NCBI RefSeq assembly: GCF_000003815.2
Contig: NC_049984.1
Location: forward strand, 13,390,846-13,454,845
Origin: Branchiostoma floridae
Lineage: Eukaryota; Chordata; Leptocardii; Amphioxiformes; Branchiostomatidae
Direction: 5' to 3'
Length of the DNA stretch: 64,000 nt
This document shows positions 12,120 through 23,700 of this stretch, one piece after another. The first letter of the stretch is position 1. Each line of letters begins with the position of its first letter. The notes beneath the pieces were generated by a model. It saw only the letters and a list, made by a program, of their open reading frames with translations, was not told where the DNA came from and made no database searches. The position numbers and the translations under genes are program-made.

Positions 12120-12380
12120 AATTTAGCCATACCCTGGGAGCGAGCCAGGACCGTGTAGCTAGCGAGTTTTGTTCGGGGAGCCAAGGCAGTCAGCCCGCCC
12201 GATCTCACATAAGCGCTCCGGGGAGTTTAAGCCTGAAGGAGTTATCGCAGGTGGAGCTCACCGGGTTTAACTCATCGGGGCGCGGCGCTAATAGGAGATC
12301 GGGCGGGCCTGACTGTCTTGGGCCACCGAATAAACTGTCCTAGCTGCCCGATCCTGGCTGGCTCCCAGGGTAATTTAGCC
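12120..12380. mobile_element. Long-TIR element with 9-bp flanking duplication (Mutator-like?)
   Basis: Element core 12132-12370 has inverted arms of about 100 bp beginning CCCTGGGAGC and including CCCGCCCGATCTC. AATTTAGCC occurs directly on both sides (12120-12128 and 12372-12380). Nine-base duplications are typical of Mutator-like elements. A TA also borders each end, so a TA-type insertion beside a chance repeat is the alternative. The interior is GC-rich and non-coding. Confidence 0.7.
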
Positions 12381-13029
12381 AGGAAGGAAATCTTAAAGAT
12401 CGAAGTCGGAAACTGTTGTTGTCGGAGCAAAAAGAGGCACTTATCATCAGTTCAATGTGGACACTTTGAATACTGTTCAGTATCAACGTCTGAAAAGTAT
12501 ACTGTCGGTCTATGGCCACGTGTCACTTTACAAATATACAATTCTAAATGGCTCCGCGACAGTATGTTAATTGAGACTGGTCTAACGAAGTACAATTGAA
12601 TTTTAAGGATAACATCCTCAGCAGACATCAAATCTAATAAAGATGTGCGGAAAAAAAGGAAAGATAAAAAAAAAGTACCCAAAGTTTCCATGAACGTTGC
12701 CACAACAATCGAAGCGAAAACATTGAATAACAGCCCGTATATAAGTCTTTTATCCGCGGTGAATTCGCGAAGTGTGGTAGTCTAGCATCACTTTACCACG
12801 TTGATAACTACACTGAAAATAACGCTACCACGCTAGTGTTGCTTCTACAACTTCCGAACTAGTTCAACTTCTACCACTTCACTTATGGTTACATCATTAG
12901 TGTCATTTATGTGTGTACAATACATGTATATTTTCGCATTCGCCCGTAGTAGTATTTTTATTGACCAACTCTGGAGGACAATGAAATTTACATTTCTTTA
13001 AAAATCAGTCGAAAAATAATGCTCAATGT

Positions 13030-13087
13030 GCCGATGACATCCAGTAGAATTTACTGGCGCCGATGACATCCAGTAGAATTTACTGGC
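13030..13087. repeat. Perfect 29-bp tandem duplication
   Basis: The unit, which starts GCCGATGACATCCAGTAG, occurs twice back to back without a mismatch, which suggests recent slippage or duplication. Confidence 0.85.
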
Positions 13088-13501
13088 TAAGAACAGTAGC
13101 GTAGCAATCATAGGCAATATCATGATCAAGTTCTCATTTCTTTCTACAACTCGTATAGGTACGTTCTGTTTTTTTATTGTCTTTAAGTTAATTGCTTTGT
13201 CGTTGAGCACAACTTAATATGTTCTGTACAGTAATGACGGCCTTGACGTTGCTGTGGGTGATCTTCTGTTAGTGTATTCATATCGATTTGTTTTTTTTCA
13301 CCACAGATGTGCGAGCTTCTCCAGGAATTCTCGGCTATGACGTCAGTCGATTATGTGTGTGAATGTATAACGCCGCTTTTAGTTAAGAATGAGTGGTGGC
13401 GTCATCCGACTGTTAGTATTATTAACCCGTCTCAGGTAAACACAGGCTCCCTGCAGCTGTGATGTGACTATTGTTTGTTTGTTTATGTTATGTTTATCCA
13501 A

Positions 13502-13715
13502 TACTGTAAATACATTTAAGTTCGCATGGCGGGGATTCAATTTCGCGGTAGCGGGAAAAGGACTGTTCGCGATGGTTTTAGGTTCGTCGTAGCACCATGC
13601 ACTGTAGTCTCTTACTGCCATGGAAAAATATTCGCGGTGGTTTTATGTTCGCGGTGAATTTGCAACATAAAACCGCGAACATACAACCACCGCGAACATT
13701 TCTGCATTTACATTA
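13502..13715. mobile_element. TACTGTAAA-family MITE, long subfamily, copy A3
   Basis: The left end TACTGTAAATACATTTAAG pairs inverted with the right end CTGCATTTACATTA. The interior holds CGCGGTAG, CACCATGCACTGTAGTC, TTCGCGGTGGTTTTA and a central inverted GCGAACAT block, shared with copies at 29091 and 38106. Confidence 0.75.
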
Positions 13716-14200
13716 GTCCCGTCTACCTCTGTCAAAATTTAGAAATGCCAAATAAAAGCATAACAGTGCAGATATTCGACGGACAGTCTCTCATTGGTCG
13801 AACCAGTATTCCTGTATCCTCATTGCTTTAACCGCTAAATGTGATGGGTGTACAGATCGGGATTGATCTAATAGGCACTCGTACGAGTATAGTAGTAACT
13901 TTAAAGTACCGAAAGATTCTTATCTGGGCTTCTATTTGTATGGGCTAGTGATCTCTGCTGTTTATATCAACTGTTGGCAGCGATAGTATATGTAGTTTAC
14001 ACCCGGAGCCATGGCCTCTTTATTTGGACATACAACGTTAGAACTATATCTTGTCAGTCCAAAACAAAACCCATCGGTGCAACATTACCAAAAACAGAGT
14101 ACAGAGTACAGAGACGTTTCATGTCCCGACACAAATTCTTTCTATCTAGTCCGATACAATAAAATAATACTTGTACTGAAGGCTAGTGTACCACACAAGT

Positions 14201-14268
14201 GAACTAGTTTTACTTCTACAATTACACTCATTGTGACCTCACTAGTGTCACTTCTACAAGTACACTCA
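14201..14268. repeat. Degenerate 39-bp direct repeat (ACTTCTACAA type)
   Basis: ACTAGTTTTACTTCTACAA and ACTAGTGTCACTTCTACAA lie 39 bp apart, each followed by (T/G)TACACTCA. Related GTG(C/T)CACTTCTACAA motifs recur near 12781-12900 and 42945-43005, so this is a small dispersed repeat family. Confidence 0.45.
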
Positions 14269-14782
14269 AGGCTACCGCACGGCTTATATCCGCCCATGGG
14301 GGGATTTTCACGTTGAACCTGTCCAAAGAGTAACGATTTTCAAGTGAATTTCAAACTGCGCGCGTTGACGTCATCCACAAAACTTACCGTGTTGTGGCAG
14401 GCGGCAGGAACTGAAGACGGTCACGATTGGACTTCCCTCGAGGAGAAGTCTATTTTTGGCAGGTGCGTCAGCGGAAGCCGCAGGGTTCTGACCTCAACTC
14501 GTGGACATGTAGTCTACAAGGCCCCGAAGGTCAGGCACTGTCGTCAAAAGTATACCGTAGCTCGCGTCTAGCAAGGGCGTACTGGTTTTGATTATAGTCA
14601 CCACAGGATGTAGTATCTAACTTTGCCAAACCGAACTTTCCCTAATGGTTGATTTTGTTGATGCTTGAGCTGGTCTTGTTACGGGTTACTCTTTGTGTTT
14701 AGGTGGCCACCATCATCTTGTTGATGTTTCCGCCACACTTACTGACTTAGACTCTAGACTGAGTTCTTGGTTAGAGTCACTA

Positions 14783-14862
14783 GCAGGCCCCAATGTTGTG
14801 CCCGGATTGGGAACTTCGCACCTATGCTGGCTATTCCCCCACTGGAATTACACACCGCAAGT
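14783..14862 (+). mobile_element. SINE fragment (GGCCCCAATGTTGTGC family)
   Basis: It shares GCAGGCCCCAATGTTGTGC and TGCTATTCCC(C/T)CACT in the same order with the better-preserved copy at 37977-38104, where these follow a tRNA-like head. The head is absent or unrecognisable here. Confidence 0.5.
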
Positions 14863-14930
14863 TCCGTGTCATGATGTAACGCTAATGCTCCTTTTTACGC
14901 GGGGCAATCTATATCCGTTGTCTCTAAAAA

Positions 14931-15131
14931 GAGGGTCTGCATGCTCTTTTACGTAAGGCGTAGGCAGCCAATTTTATTTCCCGTAATTCGTAGGGAAAAC
15001 CATCTTATCTACGTAATTCGTAGCGAGGCGACCAAATTTAGCGTAATTGCCTTCCTTGATTTAGCGTAATACGTAGGGGGTTCTTTTAAATTCAGCGTAA
15101 ATCGTTGTCGGAACTCCCCATGCAGACCCTC
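14931..15131. mobile_element. 201-bp TIR element with TAAAAA duplication and internal tandem motif
   Basis: The termini GAGGGTCTGCATG and CATGCAGACCCTC are exact inverted repeats. TAAAAA flanks both sides (14925-14930, 15132-15137). The interior carries about five spaced copies of a motif near GCGTAATTCGTAG. Solo copies of the same terminus occur at about 18413 and 53203. Confidence 0.75.
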
Positions 15132-15830
15132 TAAAAAGAAGGTATTTAGGGACATCAAGTAAATTGACGGCGGTTTCAAATAGCAACATTTTCACAATTG
15201 TATAGTCGCGGATAAAGATGAACTAGCGTTACGGATATTATAACCGGAGTCAGGAAACGGTATTCCCTCGCCGTTATTAACAATAAGCTGTCATCGTCCA
15301 TTATCTTACATAATTTTCTGTATTAAAAACATCGCTGAACTGAACAAGCTACACTCGCATGACTCTCGCGTGACACTCGCAAGTTTTAGACGACAGCTCA
15401 ATTACTCCTAATGTTGAACTGCCCGCCGCACAAGACTGGACAAGCCGTCACAGCAAGGCCTTCTTGCGGTTTGAATCCGAAATGCAAAAAGTTAAAAAGT
15501 CAAATAGTCTACGTATTTTGACCACGTAGATCACGTCAAAGAAGTTGTTGATATAGCTTTACTTCCAGCCGGTACCATCACCTCAAACAAATGTTCTCAT
15601 CCACTGAGTTTTTTCCATGTCATTCCGTCTCAATTGACGGTAGAATATATTTTGCGTTCGGTAAGGAAAATGTCAGGATTGAAGGCGCTTTTATCCTTGG
15701 GTAAACAATCTTCACTACGTATACCATGAAGATATAGCCAAGGAAGAAAATCGAAAGGAAAGACAAAGCAACGGGTGAATGCTTGCGGCGGCTGAAGAAA
15801 TCGTTTTGGAAAGACGATGTGTAAAAGAAT

Positions 15831-15939
15831 TGCCGCGACCCGGGATTGAACCGGGGACCTTTAGATCACCAGTTAGACAGGCCGGTGTGTCGGCCTCCGG
15901 GACTTCAGTCTAACGCTCTCCCAACTGAGCTATCGCGGC
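15831..15939 (-). tRNA. tRNA-Phe (GAA) with 36-nt intron
   Basis: The mature form is 73 nt: acceptor stem GCCGCGA/TCGCGGC, D arm GCTC/GAGC with AGTTGGGA loop, anticodon stem TTAGA/TCTAA with loop CTGAAGA (anticodon GAA), variable AGGTC, T arm CCCGG/CCGGG with loop TTCAATC, discriminator A. This is the eukaryotic tRNA-Phe pattern. The intron follows G37, the canonical site, and folds AGGCCG/CGGCCT around ACACAC. The A box (TAGCTCAGTTGG) and B box (GGTTCAATCCC) are intact. TTTT follows the 3' end by 4 nt on the transcribed strand, a pol III terminator. CCA is not encoded. It appears functional. Confidence 0.93.
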
Positions 15940-16480
15940 GGGTGAGGGGGCTGGCAACGTGATTGGATAATAACCCAAGATGACGTAATTTGGCATTCTC
16001 CTTCCCAGGGTATAGATGTCGTTTGTAAAACCACAGCGCTTCCCTGCGGTTTTAATAAGAAATGCAACATTTGTACCACTCAACGTCAATTAGCGTTTGG
16101 GTGTCTGATATCTCAAGATGTTTTCACTACAGTATAATACTAGTACACACTAGCACACAGACATCACTCCTGCTTATTACTTCAACTAAAGCTCTATCAC
16201 CAACGTTACATTTCTTTGAAAGCAATTTTGCAAGAGTTGATAAAGTAATTAAAAAACGGTGGGCATTTTCCATAAGGATGTTTCAATCACGACCAAAGCC
16301 TCCCTACTTTATATCGACATCAACAATCAGAAAAGCAATTTAAAGCAGTTTTTCATTAGCCTGGGTACCATCGTAATTCGTTACGGCGTTGATGAAAGCT
16401 CCTTAGTTAACGCTTGCTCTCTAAGTCTTTGTTACCCATGCTAGTTTGCCTGGTCCTTCTCTCATGTCTCTTTATAATAG

Positions 16481-16543
16481 TAGCCTGGATACCAGACCCA
16501 AGCCCGATCTCAAAAATATCTATCATGTATGGTATCCAGGCTA
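16481..16543. mobile_element. 63-bp hairpin element TAGCCTGGATACC
   Basis: Perfect 13-base inverted ends (TAGCCTGGATACC and GGTATCCAGGCTA) enclose 37 bp. Similar termini appear at 16365 (TAGCCTGGGTACCA) and at 61810-61826 (CTGGATACCAGGCTA), so this is a dispersed mini-element. Confidence 0.6.
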
Positions 16544-16874
16544 GTGTCTTTAACTTGCCTCTCTCCCTGCTAATAATGGTGTAGAGTTCTCAAGTGTTTT
16601 TTTTCTTTCTCCTGACTACAGTTATTATGACCGCTTATATGTAAAGGTAAGGCCAAGCCATCTTAATTATATGGATGGCATTAGCGCGTGCATCCATTTT
16701 CATTTGTGAATTGTGAATATTGTAAAGATACAGAATCAACATTATGCAATAAAATTTATTGCAAAAAGTGACGAAACTGATGCGAATGAGCAAAGTCTTC
16801 CAAAAGGTAAAGAGGAAGATGAGGTGAAAAGAAAAAGAAAGACAGAAAAGTTTGGCATACCATGCTCTGTGTTT

Positions 16875-17005
<131 letters not shown>

Positions 17006-17546
17006 ATACCTGCCGATGTGGGCAGCGGGCCACGACAGCCTGCACTCTCTGGTACAGTGTTGTTTGCTCAAGACAACCCGAAGTTCCTGACGACTTTTCA
17101 TAGTGAAGCAATCTTTCCCCCCGGCTTCTTGGCCCCTTTCACTGACCAGTTTGTTAGTCTTCAGGCAGACGTGCCAGCTGAATTTTTAAAAAAGAAGAAT
17201 TGGGCCAAATAGGGACAAATAATTTTCTTATGGGTTTTCAGTCAGTATTTTGCAGTCTATCCCTATTAAACGTTTAACGTTATAACGTTAATAGACTCCC
17301 GGTCAGTTCACTCATAGGCCAATTAGCTCCTACTAGACTTTTATTCCTAACTCCCCTATTACTACTTAACTATTTGGCCAGGCGGGAGTCTGGTAGAGAC
17401 TACCAATTTGTGGTGCCCAAGGATATCACTCACATAATCAAGGGGGTTCATATCAGTATGGCATATCGGGATACACCTGTCCTAATGTTGCACAGTGCCC
17501 TGGGACAGAGAGCCGTGATGACGCAAGATGGTCTCACAACATAAAC

Positions 17547-17557
17547 CAAGATGGCGG
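17547..17557 (+). promoter_or_regulatory. YY1-type motif overlapping the GAN start codon
   Basis: CAAGATGGCGG matches the YY1 core (AAGATGGCGG) and also provides a good start context. Such sites are common just downstream of housekeeping transcription starts in animals. No TATA box is evident nearby. Function is inferred. Confidence 0.4.
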
Positions 17558-17756
17558 AAAAAGCTGAATCGTGTGGCTCCTCCGTGCTCCAGGAGACAGC
17601 ACAATGTTTCCGCCGGCCGCAGCACGCAAAATTCCTGCTGGCAAACATGAACGAGCTCCGAGCCCGTCCACACATGTGCGACGTTACTCTCATGGTGGGC
17701 GGGAAGGAGTTCTACCTGCAGAAAATCGTGCTGTCGGCTGCAAGCACTTACTTCAG
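17551..17756 (+). CDS. GAN: GAN exon 1 (start, first part of BTB)
   Basis: Residues 1-68 plus two bases of R69. It contains the BTB start MCDVTLMVGGKEF and QKIVLSAASTYF. The donor is GTGAGG, phase 2. A leading N-terminal stretch of about 20 residues is not conserved with human gigaxonin. Confidence 0.92.
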
Positions 17757-20700
17757 GTGAGGCGTAGCTGTCAGCATTGGCGCGTATTTTATAATATGCA
17801 TATTGTATGATAGGGGCATCATAGTATTTATCTCATAGCTTACAACACAAGGACATGTCTTACGGCGTCACATTCGTCGTGATCTTCGTACGAATTTGAT
17901 GTCAGGGTTTCAAGCAGGCTGTGACAGAACCAACCGCCTACAAGGTTCTAGTTCTCAGACAGCCTTTGCAGATGACACGACTGCTGAAGCTTGCACAACA
18001 CGTGCAGTACAGTATCCCAAGAAATGCCCTTAGTATACGATTGTGCGACGACCTTACGACGATCGTGACCGGACCCAAAGACCCTAAGTTAGCCTAGGTG
18101 TAAACACGACTAGGAACAATGCCCCTATCAAAGGTGATCCTCCTGTTGTCACAATGAATAATAGAAAGCAAACAAACAAATGACAAAGGGACAGTAGGAA
18201 ATTGACAATGTGACATCAACATTGTGTAAACTACTCGGAAGTTGAAGTTGGGTTTAACATCTTCCTTTCTCGGTAATTCTTAGAATGTGGAAAGACTAAG
18301 AATGGTGACCATGTTAAGTAAGTTATGCCATGTTGTTGATGTTTCTCTTGTGACTGTCACATTCAACACTGATAGATGTGATTGATTAGTGACATACCAA
18401 CCTAGTTAGAGGGTCTGCATGGGAGGGAAGGTACTGGTAATGCATGATCGGTAAATTCAATGGTTGATGAACTTGATGGTAAATATAGGAGAGCTGGCAA
18501 TTGCAATAGTCAACCATAAATCCAGGAACGCCAGCAATACTTACAGTAAATTGATGTGCTTTCCTATATACACTACACTACATGTAGATATATCATATAG
18601 GTATCTCAATTACTTCACTACATAAGGCTAGGCTGTGAACGCCTACATGACCCGACACTTTTGAGTCTGTTGTGACTTTTGAGGAATTTGACTTGACACA
18701 GGGAATTTTGTCAATAATGCTTTTAAGCATGCGATGTGGAATCAAAGTGACCAATTTGTGCTACTTGTATATGCTTTGTAACTTTAAAGTAGCTATGATA
18801 AAAGTAGCTATGATAAAAGAGCATGGAAAAAAAATACAGAACCTCTTTTTCGTATGAACTGGTTCGATCCAAACATCTGACCTCCAGAATCAGCTGTCTC
18901 GATTTTTCCAATTACATCCCCATTCTCTGATCCTTGATAATACATTTTGTAAATCTCATAGAATTTTCCGATAGGATAGGGGCTGATTGAGATTTACAGT
19001 CAAGGCTCATTGTCATCAACTCAAGCAATAAAAATGTAGACATGTCATTAATACATGCAGGTTTGCCATTGTCAGCAGACGTGTTTGTCATGATACATTT
19101 CTATCACCATGGAGGGCAAGACAATGGTATTGCTTTGTACAGTGATCAGTATTTAACAAATTAAATGGTATGTATGTTCAAGGTATCATGCCATTGTGCC
19201 CAGTAAGAACACTAACAACGCCAACAAATTTCTCATACTCAAATCCTATCACTATATAGTATATATCAGGAACAAATTCGTACCAATAGTAACTGTCGAC
19301 CTGTTAAACCTACAAGAAAGTTTATTTTCCCGGTCAAAATGATATGCATTGGTATACAGACCATGCTCAGTGACTGCCTGGTTGTAGGACAGGCAGTGTC
19401 ATGGGTTTATAGCCCCAGGGTAAGATGACTATCGACATGCAATGATACATCCGGAGATGTTAGGAGATAGGAAAGAGTACATGTACTGTGTATCTTGTTT
19501 GTTAATTGATCCTTTCTGGCTACAACTTACTGTAGATTGTGAAATGTTTCATTTTTCACAGTTTTTGTGGTGGCCTCTCCACAAAATCCTAACAATAAGT
19601 AACATCCTAAATGTGCATTATGTAATTCTACTATAACAAAGTTATTTCAACCAGAGATTTCAAACACAGCAAAAACATCCTTTTGGCTTTTCCATTCACC
19701 AGGAAAGTGAATTAATTTATCAAGCTTAGGCCACACCAATTTAATTTCTTGGTTCACGGATTTTTTCATAAAAAATATGGAGCGAGAGGGCGAAATAAAA
19801 ATAAAAATTGTAAAATGGTTGGGGTAAAGGTAACGGCTAATCCAAAACATAAAGAGTAAAAAGTTTTCAGCTTGAAAAAAAGTACAAAAACACTATTACT
19901 GTACAGTAACAGCACCTGTTCGTTGAAAATTACAAAAGTAGTGTCAGCTTTTATGTTTGCTACACCAGAAAGTTGGTGAATGGTTTCATTAATTGTGAAA
20001 AATTGCTGTGTGGTAATTTTTATTTTTATTTTGTTTTCCAAAAAATAGGAGCGAGCGAATCCGTGAACCAAGACATTAAATTGGTGTGGCCTTAAGTTTG
20101 ACTGTGAAAAAAGTTGGTGCATCTTTAGTATGTTATCCTATTCCAGAGGATCTCATTAGCTTCTTTCTTTTATTCTCCCCTACATTTCTTTGATTTTTGT
20201 TCTTTGATCTTTCTGGATTCCTTCTCTGTATACATGCATGTCCATCAGGCCAGAGAGAGCCGCCAGACTGAACACATTGTGGAATGCACAATGTTTGTAT
20301 TTGTAGAACCTACATGTACTAGTAGATATATTGGATTAGCCTGGGTGCTGTCTGACATATCATCTACTATATTTTCTATCAGACTAGAAAAGATATGGAA
20401 AATCTTGCATAGTACCAACTTCTACTAAACATATTTTGCCATGAATCTTGTCTGTACATGCAACTGTTCATTTCTTTTTCTGCAGGGCGTTATTTGATTA
20501 TAGCAAAGGACAGGGACAAGTTGGAGACAAGCCGTTACAGATCGAGGCAGAGAGCCTAACGGCGTCTGTTTTTGAACAAATCGTGGAGTACATTTACACA
20601 GGGAAGATCGACATCAGTGAAGACAATGTCCAAGACATTCTCCAAGCTGCTGACATCCTCCTTATGACAGATCTTAAGGACTTGTGCTGCGAGTTCCTCG

Positions 20701-23700
20701 AGCAGGTTATCAGTCCCGAGAACTGTCTGGGGATCCGCAACTTTGCCGAACTCTTCAACTGTCCAGAGATCCACTTCTTCGCGACGGAGTACATGGAGAT
20801 GTCCTTTCACCAGGTCATGTTTACTGAGGAGTTTCTGGAGCTGACGTTCGAACAGCTGCTGGAGATCCTAGAACACGACAAACTGAACGTACGCAACGAA
20901 CAGGACATCGTGGAGTGCGTGCTGAAGTGGCTGGAGCACCAGCCGGAGAGCCGGGTGGAGCACCTGCAGCAGCTGCTGTCCAGCCTGTGGTTGGAGACGT
21001 TAGAGGCGCGGTACATCGAGGAGAGGATCGCCAAGCATGAGCTGGTGATAGACATCGGTCCGGTGCAGACCATGCTGCTGGAACACATGCAGCCCAAGTC
21101 GGAGGAGCAAAGCTGGAACTCCACGCGCCCCAGAGGGTACATGGACGTTATCGTCGCTATCGGGGGAGAGAGTCGCAGGTAAATTGTGTAAAATGTAGTT
21201 CCTATGTGATCTCTTCATCAAGTTTAGGTGACCTACTTTAAACTGTACATTTCCATGCCCTGAGGGAAATTTTTTTGATATAATATTAACTTCTTGGAAT
21301 ATTTTACTATGATATGCTTCCTGTGTTTGGAATCCATGTACAAAGAAAGACAAAGATGAATTAGAAAGGGTACAAAACAAAGCTGCCAGATTCTCTACAT
21401 GAACAAACAAACATGTAACAGGGGTGCTAGTTTTACAAACAGGAAAACAGATCTGCAGTGGACGTCATTTGAAAACAGAAGAATATATCCAGACTATGCA
21501 TGATACGTAAAATAACAATATGACTAATTAAGTGCTTTATGTTACATATAGGTGTGACATGTTCTTTAGTGAAATGTAACTGGCTGCTGCTACGCTGCAT
21601 GCCTGCAATGCTGTTGTGTTATTGCCGAAGGTTATACAGATACAGATCAGATTCCTGTGGCTGTTTAAAAACATAAGTTGTGGCCACAAAACCTTCCTGT
21701 TCATGCCATGCTGATGTTTTGTCCACATTGTTATTTCCTGTCCCAGGAACAAGGACAAGGTCCTGGATAACGTGCGGTGTGTGCGGCCGGCGCCCCACAG
21801 ACAGCACATGTCTGTGTGGATAGACCTCGCTCCTCTTCTCACAGCCAGGAAGGACCACGCTGTCTGTGCAGCAGGTTAGAATCTTAACCTTGAATATTTC
21901 TCAAACATTTGTGAGGGTCTGTATGGGAACGTGTCAGATAACCTAACCAAATAGTGAGCATGTTTGGTGGTCCTTCTTATGCAAGAGAAATGTCTGTCTT
22001 AAACATTTATGAGGGTCAGACTCTTCAACCAAATGAAGTTGACATGTATCCTGAAGAAGAAAAAGAAGAAGGGTCTACATTTGGGGAATCCTGAGAATGC
22101 TTAACAGTAAATCTAGGAGGGGCAGCAGCACTTAATAGAAAAGTCAGGCAGACTGGCAAAAGATTTTTCCTATTTTAGATTCAGAAACATTCCAGTAGAT
22201 GGAAAATGGGGACATCAACTTGTTTAGGAAAGGAGGCAAAAATACTGGCCAAGTGTTTGGAGGAATGTTTGAAAAGGTGCCTGTCAGATAAGCTAATGAA
22301 ATTGCACATTGCATTTTCGATGGCCCTTTTCATGCCAAAGAAAACCATATGGTACAGAGCTGTTGATGTATCTTTAGAACAAAGGGAGGTGACAAGATAG
22401 CTGTAGAATGATAATGATTTTATTAGTTGTGTTCTTTGAACCAGCATTATTATGATCATCAGGGTATGAAATACCCATCTGTAACCCGACATTTCAGATA
22501 AAGAAACCTATAATTATGAAAACTAGCATGAGTCACCAGTTCAAGTGTTCTAACATACTTTCCTCCTTATAGCAGTTTCACCTCTAAGGGGGTAAAGTTT
22601 TCAATTGTGTACATATATGTCATAACTCAGGACCCTTTTCATAGATTTGTATGAATTTTGGAATGCTGATAGCTATTGAGGTCCTGAAGAAACATGGCAA
22701 TTTGGGCCCTCTAGCAGCTTTTCAAGTACTTAAGGCCAACATGTCTTTCCTGAAAGCAGTGTAGTACAATGTCCCATAGACAACTGGTCTGCCTAGCAAG
22801 GACACCTGGCTGATGAAACTCAATATTTCAAAGGAGTATGAGATTTTTTATTTCTTGTTTGCAGATCTCAAACCCATACAGTTAATTTTAAGTTGTGATT
22901 GACATGCAGTTTGTGCCTGATCCTCTAGGTGGCTACATCTTTGTGTACGGAGGGATCGCTCAGGATGGCCAGGTGCTGTATAGCGGGGAGAGGTATGACC
23001 CAGGCAGGAACGAGTGGAAGGAGGTGGCGCCCATGCGCGAGGCCAGGCACTCCTTCGGCCTGGTGGCGATCGGCTGCACGCTGTACGCCATCGGAGGGGA
23101 GGGAGACTTTGTATGTGATGCTTATTCTTTACAACAAACAGTATAGTCCAAGTTTTTTTGCCTTAAGAAAATTCTGTGGAGAAAGCACAGAAAATTAAGA
23201 ACGTAAACATTGTGGTATAGGAATCCTGGGTATGGTAAAGAATAAAATATTTTCTTTTCAATGTTTAACCTTCCCATGTTCTTAAAAGCTGTGAGCACCT
23301 GAATATTGTATGTGTTGCTAACCACATGTACACGTACAAACTAATTCTCAGCATGTATTACTTAGTGATACTGTTAAAAGTGTGTTTGCCTTGTACATGT
23401 ATATGAAAATTTAGCATTACATCCATTCTGTTTTTACCATGCTAGCCTACTCAGCTATGCTTACATGACAGTTCGTTAAGTTAGTATTTTGTTTCATGAC
23501 ACAAAATTTCTTCCTGCAGGGCCAAGTCCTGGAAACCATGGAGCGTTACGACATCTTCTCGGACAAGTGGACCCCCGATGTTAACATGACGGCACCTCGC
23601 AAACTGGCCTGCTACGCCACGTGTAACAAGAAGATCTATGCTATTGGTGGGTACCACATACGTCCTATGGGACAAAATGTTTTTCTCCTGCTTTTCTCAG

